Assembly (NCBI GenBank): GCA_022072025.1
Contig: JAJVIP010000002.1
Coordinates: 1-39,255, forward strand
Direction of reading: 5' to 3'
Length of the DNA stretch: 39,255 nt
Origin: Elusimicrobiota bacterium
GTDB lineage: Bacteria; Elusimicrobiota; Elusimicrobia; F11
Shown here: one piece after another, positions 33,505-39,255 of the stretch
Position numbering within the stretch: the stretch's first letter is position 1
Layout of the letters: each line of letters begins with the position of its first letter
The notes under the pieces: model-generated
What the model was told of the DNA's origin: nothing
Databases searched by the model: none
Seen by the model: only the letters and a program-made list of their open reading frames with translations
Translations under genes and position numbers: made by a program

Positions 33505-34653
33505 TTAAAGATCCAAGTCTCTAAAAAATTGTTGCCATGGCATAATCTGAACCTTTCCAATTTTTCTGGAAGAATCTCCAAGGTACAAGACAAAAGCCTC
33601 AAATTTTTTCCCATAGTAATCGGCAAAACTCTCAAAACCCCTTAAATCTGAAGATCCCACATTTTTGGACGCTTTAACCTCAATGGCATACACCTTGTCA
33701 TCAAGTTCAAATATGAAATCAATTTCAGCCCCATGTTCGGTTCGATACGAAGAAATGCGAAAGCTTTTATCTCTCGCATTACAGCTATGGATGAATTGGT
33801 TAAAAATAAAGTGCTCAAACAAAGTGCCGATTCGATCCGACGAGGCTGTAAAATTATTGACCAATCCATTTAAAACCCCAGTATCGAAAAAGAAAAACTT
33901 CGGTCTTTGAACAAGCCTCTTCCTTTCTGATTTTCCAAATGCCTCGCATCGGTGAATAATGAGAGTGTCTTCCATGATTTCAAAGTATCTCAACGCCGTT
34001 TGGCGAGGAATTTTTGCTTGACCAGCCAATTTCGAAAGATCAAGAAATTTTCCTGCTTCGGCCGCCAGGACAAACAAGAAGCGCGAAAAGCCCTCAATAT
34101 TTTGAGATAAGGCCTCAGCTTGAATCTCCTCTTTGAGATACGTCACCGCATAACTCGATAACGTCTTTTCCCTTTCATATGCATCAGGCTCAACCCAAAT
34201 ACCTGGCAGCAATCCGGTTGATAGAGCTTTATTCAAATCCAGTTGATACTGCAATTCTGATGAGACGAGGGGGCCCAGATGATAGGAATGGATTCTTCCA
34301 GGCAGTAAATTGGCATGCCCTCTTTTTAATTTCCGCGCACTGGATCCAGTTAAATAAAACTTAAACTTAGAGGGATTTTCGTCGACAATAACCTGAAGTG
34401 TGTTAAGTAATTTAGGGAGCCTTTGAATCTCATCTATAAAAATATTTTTTCCCTTTGTCGCAGCAAGCCTTTCCTCGAGTTCATTGGGATTTCTTGCAAA
34501 ATCAAGAAAGGTAGGTTCATGGGCTAAGTTGATGGTGATATCTGGCGCGAGATGTTGAATGAAAGTTGATTTCCCTGTTTGTCGGGGACCGAGCAACAGG
34601 ACGGACTTCTTTGACCGGAGAACAAAAGGTTGAATATTCCGTACTATAAACAT
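33505..34653 (-). CDS. AAA_14/DUF4143-type ATPase 2
   Basis: A 382-residue protein of the same family as the gene at 124-1305 but only distantly similar. Walker A is GPRQTGKS (22-29), Walker B NIFIDEIQRLP, then TGSSARKL and LPGRIHSYHLGPL. A middle winged-helix region follows, and the C-terminal nuclease-like segment has GAEIDFIF and YAIEVKAS. The DNA is AT-richer than the neighbouring giant gene, which may point to separate acquisition. It starts at the ATG at 34653, only six bases after a strong -10 box, with no Shine-Dalgarno. It converges on giant 2. Role unknown; members are often chromosomal orphans. Confidence 0.9.
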   Translation of the reverse strand: MFIVRNIQPFVLRSKKSVLLLGPRQTGKSTFIQHLAPDITINLAHEPTFLDFARNPNELEERLAATKGKNIFIDEIQRLPKLLNTLQVIVDENPSKFKFYLTGSSARKLKRGHANLLPGRIHSYHLGPLVSSELQYQLDLNKALSTGLLPGIWVEPDAYEREKTLSSYAVTYLKEEIQAEALSQNIEGFSRFLFVLAAEAGKFLDLSKLAGQAKIPRQTALRYFEIMEDTLIIHRCEAFGKSERKRLVQRPKFFFFDTGVLNGLVNNFTASSDRIGTLFEHFIFNQFIHSCNARDKSFRISSYRTEHGAEIDFIFELDDKVYAIEVKASKNVGSSDLRGFESFADYYGKKFEAFVLYLGDSSRKIGKVQIMPWQQFFRDLDL

Positions 34654-34682
34654 GTGGTTATATTACAGCGTAATTTAACCAC
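34654..34682. promoter_or_regulatory. Operator-like inverted repeat over the ATPase 2 promoter
   Basis: GTGGTTATATTA (34654-34665), a five-base spacer, TAATTTAACCAC (34671-34682): 11 of 12 positions complementary. It fills the space between the -35 box and the start codon and overlaps the -10, so a bound dimer would block transcription. No adjacent regulator gene is evident, apart from the XRE-Fic gene upstream. Confidence 0.65.
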
Positions 34683-34689
34683 ATGTCAA
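34660..34689 (-). promoter_or_regulatory. Sigma-70 type promoter of ATPase 2, leaderless
   Basis: On the minus strand TTGACA (34689-34684), 18 bases, TAATAT (34665-34660). The expected transcription start, seven bases past the -10, falls on the A of the ATG at 34653, so the mRNA should be leaderless. Both boxes are close to consensus. Confidence 0.75.
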
Positions 34690-34769
34690 CCATAATCCGA
34701 ATAGGCCAATTTGCACTAATTTATCAGCCCCTTTTTATAAACCCGGATTTTGAGACGGAAAAGGTGGTT

Positions 34770-34925
34770 ACCCCCGAATGTCTCTGTCGGACCCGTTCGA
34801 CAATGATAACAATGCCGGTAAAGTCCCAGCATTCATGAAATTATTGAATGGGACGGATGGCCATCCTGAAAGAAAAATGGATTCCCGATTGAGAATTTCG
34901 GGAATGACGACCGGGACATTAAACA
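34770..34925. repeat. Intergenic repeat-like sequence, copy 5 (divergent)
   Basis: Contains CCCGTTCGACAATGATAACA with ATGCCGG and CATTCATGAAAT, resembling the CCGTTCCACAATGAT...CCGGCATTATGAAAT stretch of copy 4. It ends with ATTCCCGATTGAGAATTTCG-GGAAT, an imperfect hairpin typical of dispersed bacterial repeats. It lies in the gap between the Fic gene and ATPase 2. Confidence 0.55.
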
Positions 34926-34936
34926 TGCGCCGTCTT

Positions 34937-35875
34937 TCAACTGGTTTCCAAATCCTTCCGCTCCAAAATTTTTAACCCATCGATGACGGCGTTACATAGG
35001 AAGTTTTCCAGTTGACTGTGATCGCCGGCCGTCTGGGCTTTATAGAGATAAGTGTAATAGAGCTGTTTTTGCTGTTGTTTGATAATGGCTGGGGCGAGAT
35101 TCGCTTTGAGGAGCATTGCGTTCATAATCAGACGGCCGACGCGGCCATTTCCATCAGAAAAGGGATGAATCTGTTCAAAACGGCTCTGCACAACGGATGA
35201 AGTCGCAATAATGTCACTATTTCTCTCCTCCGCTTTACTCATCAGTTCAGACATGAGGATAGGAACTTTCAAATAATTCGCCGTAGGCAAATGAATGCCA
35301 GTGATCCTCACAGCATGACGTCGGTATGACCCGGCATCGGGACGAATGCTGTTCATCAAAATTCCGTGGAGCTTCAAAATCAAATCTTCATTGATGGTCT
35401 TGCCACTCAAAAGATGATCAAAAAGATAATTGAGGGCCGTCTGATGATTCTTTGCTTCCAACTGTTCAGTGAGGCTTTTATCGGGCAGAGCAACATTGTC
35501 GAAAAGAATCGCGGCAGTGTCTGGCTCGGTAAGGGTGCTGCCTTCAATACTATTGCTGTTATAAGTCAGCTTCAAAATGTACTGATCTTTGATATCGCGA
35601 TTTTTCAGAATTTCCTCAATGACATTTTTGTATTGAGCCGATCTTTCAAAGAGAGCTTGTTTTTTAACAACGAGTTCGGCGGTGGGAATAATTTTCTGTC
35701 CGGTAACCTCCAGATAAAGTTCATTGATAGCGGCCAACGCCTTGGGACGAGGGTTCGACTTTCCCCTCCACCAACTATTGAAAGCAACAAAAGAGACGCC
35801 GAACTTGTCCGCCAACTTGGTCTGCGTGAGTCCGAGTCTCTTTTGAATCACCTGTAATTTTTGTGGGATGTCCAT
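34937..35875 (-). CDS. Fic family protein with N-terminal XRE helix-turn-helix
   Basis: A 312-residue protein. Residues 1-60 form an XRE-type helix-turn-helix (KLQVIQKRLGLTQTKLADKFGVS). The inhibitory helix has S107-NSI-E111-G, matching (S/T)xxxE(G/N), so it is a class II Fic with an intramolecular lid. The active site is HPFSDGNGRVGR (237-248), complete with catalytic His237. Fic domains usually transfer AMP from ATP to a hydroxyl of a target protein. The DNA-binding domain and the palindromes just upstream suggest that it regulates its own gene. No separate antitoxin is present. A -10-like TATACT lies eight bases before the ATG. Confidence 0.93.
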   Translation of the reverse strand: MDIPQKLQVIQKRLGLTQTKLADKFGVSFVAFNSWWRGKSNPRPKALAAINELYLEVTGQKIIPTAELVVKKQALFERSAQYKNVIEEILKNRDIKDQYILKLTYNSNSIEGSTLTEPDTAAILFDNVALPDKSLTEQLEAKNHQTALNYLFDHLLSGKTINEDLILKLHGILMNSIRPDAGSYRRHAVRITGIHLPTANYLKVPILMSELMSKAEERNSDIIATSSVVQSRFEQIHPFSDGNGRVGRLIMNAMLLKANLAPAIIKQQQKQLYYTYLYKAQTAGDHSQLENFLCNAVIDGLKILERKDLETS

Positions 35876-35883
35876 AAAAGGGC

Positions 35884-35935
35884 AGTATATGTAACTTTAT
35901 AATGTATTAATTAATTAACAAAACTTTATAAAGTT
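35884..35935 (-). promoter_or_regulatory. Fic promoter region with operator palindromes
   Basis: The perfect palindrome AACTTTATAAAGTT (35922-35935) and a second AACTTTATAA (35893-35902) are 29 bp apart, about three helical turns. A -10-like TATACT (35889-35884, minus strand) is eight bases from the ATG; the -35 is poor. Likely binding sites for the XRE domain of the Fic protein itself (inference). Confidence 0.55.
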
Positions 35936-36031
35936 GCAGAGCGCTTCAATCATTGCCTTTTTATCCGCAAAATGAAAAGAAGTTCACTCGAGATTATCGT
36001 TGCGCTCAGCGCCGCACTTCCGAAAGCAAGT

Positions 36032-36268
36032 TCAAAAACGTTTGGACCGGAAGGCACGGCCTGATTTTGTCTTTAGATACTTTTCAAATGAAACTGCTTT
36101 GTCGATATCTGAAAACCAAAAGGCTGCAGTCAACTTCCAACACCTTAACGTTTTGGTGTAGTCCGACTCTCCGTTATTGTGTTGCTTCAGCCGCTGTTTC
36201 AAATCCTTCGTTAATCCGACGTAGTATTTATCCGGAAAGTTAAGACTTCTGAGAATGTACACGTACAT
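36032..36268 (-). CDS. GIY-YIG single-domain nuclease-like protein
   Basis: A 78-residue protein with the GIY-YIG core: VYIL (3-6), YYVGLT (15-20), DLKQRLKQHNNG with the conserved arginine at 26, a TKTL segment, and the late FEKYLKTKSG with the metal-binding glutamate. The length and layout fit the small UvrC-like GIY-YIG family common in bacteria. A strong Shine-Dalgarno GGAGGGG lies four bases before the ATG, inside a hairpin. Its role is unknown; it is probably not linked to the neighbouring tRNA. Confidence 0.9.
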   Translation of the reverse strand: MYVYILRSLNFPDKYYVGLTKDLKQRLKQHNNGESDYTKTLRCWKLTAAFWFSDIDKAVSFEKYLKTKSGRAFRSKRF

Positions 36269-36272
36269 GATT

Positions 36273-36297
36273 CCCCTCCAAAGGGTTACTTGAGGGG
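36273..36297 (-). promoter_or_regulatory. Hairpin holding the GIY-YIG Shine-Dalgarno
   Basis: CCCCTC (36273-36278, + strand) and GAGGGG (36292-36297) are complementary. In the minus-strand mRNA the GGAGGGG ribosome-binding site forms one arm of the stem, so translation may be restrained. In the + direction the stem is followed by AGTTTT, and it could act as a weak terminator. Confidence 0.4.
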
Positions 36298-36320
36298 AGT
36301 TTTGCCCGTCTACGCCTTCG

Positions 36321-36388
36321 GCTTCGACGTGGCGTCTTCGCGGCGAATTGCTTCGGTTAATCTGTGGAGGGGTTTACCACGTCGAAGC
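36321..36388. repeat. Inverted repeat between GIY-YIG and tRNA-His
   Basis: GCTTCGACGTGG (36321-36332) and CCACGTCGAAGC (36377-36388) are exact 12-bp complements 44 bases apart, in a GC-rich tract with several TCG/CGA-type echoes (CTACGCCTTCGGC, CTTGCGAAGGCG). It lies in the 156-bp gap. Possibly a REP-like palindrome or the processed 3' region of the tRNA transcript. Confidence 0.55.
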
Positions 36389-36423
36389 TGCGGCTTGCCG
36401 TGTAGCCGCGTCTTGCGAAGGCG

Positions 36424-36498
36424 GGTGATCGACGGGACTTGAACCCGCAGCCTCAAGGTCCACAACCTTGCGCTCTAACCAATTGAGCTACGACCACC
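36424..36498 (-). tRNA. tRNA-His (anticodon GTG)
   Basis: The minus strand folds as a full cloverleaf. Acceptor GTGGTCG pairs with CGATCAC, with an extra G at -1 opposite C73, the histidine identity mark. The D arm is GCTC/GAGC, the anticodon stem CAAGG/CCTTG with loop TTGTGGA (anticodon GTG), and the T arm GCGGG-TTCAAGT-CCCGT. CCA is not encoded (the next bases are CCG). Confidence 0.95.
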
Positions 36499-36796
36499 AA
36501 AATCTAGAGGTGAATGAAAGGAAAGTAGTGGGAAGTTGGGGCGAATCTTAGCAAAAGTGCCATCTGACGCCTTATCCCATACCGAATTTTTAAGATTCGG
36601 TTCTGCACCATTTTCGGGGCTTAACGGGTTATTGGGATATGTGATTTTTTTCACTATTTAAGGTTGAATTCCGCATATCCTTCTTGTTCAATCGTTTTCA
36701 TTCTTCCGTTAAATTAGCCTCCCATAAATTATCGTTGGATTGTTGAGAGTTTTGTCACGGCTTTGTCACAGGCCCCTATTACATTTAATTGTTCTT
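36499..36796. other. Intergenic region before the fibronectin-III gene
   Basis: About 300 bp with no gene. It holds an inverted repeat ACCGAAT...ATTCGGT near 36579-36602, and a direct repeat of TTTGTCAC 11 bp apart at about 36752-36770, which may be a regulator site. An AT-rich stretch runs up to the start at 36797. No clear -35/-10 pair or Shine-Dalgarno stands out for the downstream gene. Confidence 0.5.
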
Positions 36797-39255
36797 ATGA
36801 TCACATCTATTAAAGAGGGGCAACACAAAATCAATTGGCTGGGTCCCATCATGTTGATGGGGCTTTTTTGTTTTATAAACCCCGCAACAGCCACTTCACT
36901 GAACCCCACTGTCACAAATGTTTCAACAGGAGGCATTGTTGTTTCTTGGGAGAATGGTTCAACCGGCAGTTATACCGCGGTGCTTTCCACGCATTCGAAT
37001 TTTTCAAGCGTTCTTTCCTCGATCACCAACAATTCCAATTTCCGTGCCTTCGGAAATCTTTTGCCCGATACCACTTATTATTTTCATGTGAAAATTTCAT
37101 CGGAGTCGGATGCGAGTTACGCCTTAAACGAAATATCAACCATAACCTTGCTGGGGAATATAAAAATCTGGTTGGGCACTGGCCCCAACAATTTAGCGTC
37201 AACTTCTCAAAATTGGCTGGGCGGGATTGTCCCTCAAAATGGAGACGATGTGCTCTTTGATTATAGATCGACCACGCACAGTTGCGCTTGGAACATCAAC
37301 GGTTTGATTTTAAAAACATTTAGTGTGGACTCGAGTTTTTTCTGGACAACGGCGATTACGATATCAACAGATATCGGGGTCACCTCTCATATGAAAGTGA
37401 AGTCCGGTCAGTTCAATTATCCTGGAGTTAAATTTACGGTGGGGGGGGATTTAGATGTCACTGGAGCTGCCGGTTACTCCGTAGATTCAGAATTTATTAT
37501 GAACGGATCCTCCACCCAAGTGATAGCGCCCAAAGCGGATTTCTTTGGAAAGCTCACCATTAATTCTTCATCCGAAGTCGTCATGAACGCCCCCATGAAC
37601 TATGCAGATGCCGTTAATTTCCGTTTGGTGTCCGGGGTTTTTAGAGCGGGCAATTTTATTCACGAAGTGGGGTATAACTGGATTCAAACGGGGGGACTTT
37701 TCATCGCTGATAATTCAACTTTTACATTTCGCGATTCTGTTTTTAACAACGTGAAAAAGATTCAAACCCTTCCAGGCAATCCTTTTAAAAATTTTCAGAT
37801 TCAAACCTCGACCGGCGTTGAATTGTTGTCAAATATCGAAATTGATGGAAGCGTAACCCTTATTTCAGGCACTTTGTTGCCGGTTAATAATCAAATTATT
37901 GTTAAAGGAAATTGGAACAACAGTGCGAATTTTATCCCGGGCAACTCCGTGGTTAAATTTAATGGGGGGACTCAGTCGGCGCTTTCTGGTAGCACGACGT
38001 TTTACGCTCTAAGAGGCACAACATCAGGAAGTACGCTTTATTTTTCTCCTGGAGCGCATGTTGGTGTTTCTAATACCCTTGAATGGCAAAACATCGGGTT
38101 GATATCGCAAGTGTCCAGTTCCCTTTGGAATCTTTCTTACTTCGGATCCAGTCAAACCGTGGTGAATGTCAGTGTTCGAGATTCCAATGCTTCAGGGGGC
38201 TCTTTGATACAAGCGTCGGGTTCAAGTACCGACTTAGGAAACAATACCAATTGGTCGTTTACCTCGGCGACTTTATTGAATCCCTATTTCGCATTGGTGT
38301 CTTCAAATTCTGTCAGCGTAAACTGGGCGAACTTGGGTACCACCTATTATGCGGAAATGTCGCTTTACCCCGCATTTTCACCAATGGTGTTCACGGGGGC
38401 CATATCAACTCCTACTCTGACAATCAATAGTCTCCCTGCCGGTAGCAGTGTCTATTTCCGAGTGCGGGTGGACACCGAAACCTTTAACAGTTTTGGTCCC
38501 AACACGATCTCAACGGAGACGGCGCAGGCTGTGCATATGACGAACCTGCAACCGTTTGTGAGTTACACGAGTTCGCATTCAATGGTGATCAATTGGGGGT
38601 ATGTCGGGGGCGCGAGTTATGACGCGCAGGTCTCAACGGCGGCAAACTTCTCGAGCCTGCTGCAGTCAACGACGAACACGACGCAAACCTATTTCGACTT
38701 CAAGAATCTGAATGCGAACACGACCTATTATTTCCATGTGAAGTTGGCGACTGAAACCCCCACCGCCTATGTGGGGAACACGATATCGACCATCACGGCG
38801 CCGGCGGTGTTGGTGACGTTGTTGAACCCCCAAGTGACGGCGGTGTCGTCGAATACGGTCAGCGTAAACTGGGCGAACTTGGGTACCACCTATTATGCGG
38901 AAATGTCGCTTTACCCCGCATTTTCACCAATGGTGTTCACGGGGGCCATATCAACTCCTACTCTGACAATCAATAGTCTCCCTGCCGGTAGCAGTGTCTA
39001 TTTCCGAGTGCGGGTGGACACCGAAACCTTTAACAGTTTTGGTCCCAACACGATCTCAACGGAGACGGCGCAGGCTGTGCATATGACGAACCTGCAACCG
39101 TTTGTGAGTTACACGAGTTCGCATTCAATGGTGATCAATTGGGGGTATGTCGGGGGCGCGAGTTATGACGCGCAGGTCTCAACGGCGGCAAACTTCTCGA
39201 GCCTGCTGCAGTCAACGACGAACACGACGCAAACCTATTTCGACTTCAAGAATCT
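36797..39255 (+). CDS. Secreted fibronectin type III / beta-rich surface protein (3' end outside window)
   Basis: An open frame from the ATG at 36797 to the window end (819 codons, no stop). Residues 1-33 form a signal peptide: K-containing start, hydrophobic WLGPIMLMGLFCFI, cleavage predicted after ATA. A first fibronectin III domain (about 35-112) contains ATVLSTHSNFSS-like and DTTYYFHVK strands. Residues about 115-490 are beta-rich, with NWLGGIVPQNGDDV and later VVKFNGGTQSALSGSTTFY, similar to surface proteins with beta-helix or autotransporter-like repeats. From about 494 on there are tandem fibronectin III domains (NPYFALVSSNSVSVNW, NTTYYFHVK) in 182-residue pairs. No Shine-Dalgarno precedes the start. 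A likely cell-surface adhesin or cell-wall protein. Confidence 0.88.
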   Translation, partial: MITSIKEGQHKINWLGPIMLMGLFCFINPATATSLNPTVTNVSTGGIVVSWENGSTGSYTAVLSTHSNFSSVLSSITNNSNFRAFGNLLPDTTYYFHVKISSESDASYALNEISTITLLGNIKIWLGTGPNNLASTSQNWLGGIVPQNGDDVLFDYRSTTHSCAWNINGLILKTFSVDSSFFWTTAITISTDIGVTSHMKVKSGQFNYPGVKFTVGGDLDVTGAAGYSVDSEFIMNGSSTQVIAPKADFFGKLTINSSSEVVMNAPMNYADAVNFRLVSGVFRAGNFIHEVGYNWIQTGGLFIADNSTFTFRDSVFNNVKKIQTLPGNPFKNFQIQTSTGVELLSNIEIDGSVTLISGTLLPVNNQIIVKGNWNNSANFIPGNSVVKFNGGTQSALSGSTTFYALRGTTSGSTLYFSPGAHVGVSNTLEWQNIGLISQVSSSLWNLSYFGSSQTVVNVSVRDSNASGGSLIQASGSSTDLGNNTNWSFTSATLLNPYFALVSSNSVSVNWANLGTTYYAEMSLYPAFSPMVFTGAISTPTLTINSLPAGSSVYFRVRVDTETFNSFGPNTISTETAQAVHMTNLQPFVSYTSSHSMVINWGYVGGASYDAQVSTAANFSSLLQSTTNTTQTYFDFKNLNANTTYYFHVKLATETPTAYVGNTISTITAPAVLVTLLNPQVTAVSSNTVSVNWANLGTTYYAEMSLYPAFSPMVFTGAISTPTLTINSLPAGSSVYFRVRVDTETFNSFGPNTISTETAQAVHMTNLQPFVSYTSSHSMVINWGYVGGASYDAQVSTAANFSSLLQSTTNTTQTYFDFKN
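38312..39255 (+). repeat. Tandem 546-bp repeat (pair of fibronectin III domains)
   Basis: The sequence from GTCAGCGTAAACTGGGCGAA at 38312 recurs at 38858 (offset 546 bp = 182 codons). As far as the window shows, 38312-38709 and 38858-39255 are identical. Each unit encodes two fibronectin III domains. The identity at synonymous sites points to a recent duplication or ongoing gene conversion. Confidence 0.95.

Noticed and set aside
34937-35875. Fic/Doc toxin-antitoxin pair
   Set aside because: The inhibitory helix is within the same protein and no separate antitoxin gene adjoins it.
35953-36243. 96-codon plus-strand frame
   Set aside because: It overlaps the GIY-YIG gene on the other strand, which has clear family motifs and a Shine-Dalgarno. 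The plus frame has none.

Overview
The window looks like part of a bacterial chromosome from an uncultured lineage. Two enormous open reading frames (3,932 and 4,998 codons) join signal peptides, many membrane segments and unrelated enzyme domains. With them are a fibronectin type III surface protein and abundant small palindromic repeats. That mix recalls Elusimicrobiota or Omnitrophota, but this is an impression from gene style: there is no rRNA or ribosomal protein here to settle it.

Layout. Bases 1-121 are the 3' end of a group II intron (domains V and VI), directly upstream of an AAA_14/DUF4143 ATPase (124-1305, +). Giant gene 1 (1487-13285, -) is convergent with that ATPase. It carries an N-terminal family domain, an intact CPBP-type intramembrane protease module, a methyltransferase, several degenerate membrane modules, a 4-alpha-glucanotransferase and a maltokinase-like domain. 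A repeat-rich gap with a broken hicB-like remnant follows, then a tight four-gene operon for a gliding-type ABC system (13876-18006, +: ATPase, permease, GldG-like, DUF4340). After a 231-bp MITE-like element comes giant gene 2 (18385-33381, +). It has the same N-terminal domain, then a GHKL ATPase-like domain, a complete SF2 helicase, degenerate CPBP-like modules and a membrane HExxH motif. A second AAA_14/DUF4143 ATPase (33505-34653, -) faces the end of giant gene 2, so the 34-kb block is roughly mirror-symmetric: ATPase, giant, ABC operon, giant, ATPase.

The right end holds an XRE-Fic adenylyltransferase-type protein (-), a small GIY-YIG nuclease (-), tRNA-His (-), and the start of a large secreted fibronectin-III/beta-rich protein (36797 to the window end, +) whose last part is an exact 546-bp tandem repeat.

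The two giants share the same exported N-terminus (signal peptide, then an N-F-W-x-E-R motif, then a domain of about 480 residues with D-x-H-M-N-P-E-A-Q and G-G-F-H). Their C-terminal cargo is completely different. In both, palindromic repeats have entered the coding sequence in frame at the same two places. This suggests a modular protein family that picks up enzymes behind a conserved export and membrane chassis. Operon-internal genes have Shine-Dalgarno sequences, while several transcript-first genes have a -10 box about 6-8 bases before ATG and no Shine-Dalgarno, which suggests leaderless mRNAs.
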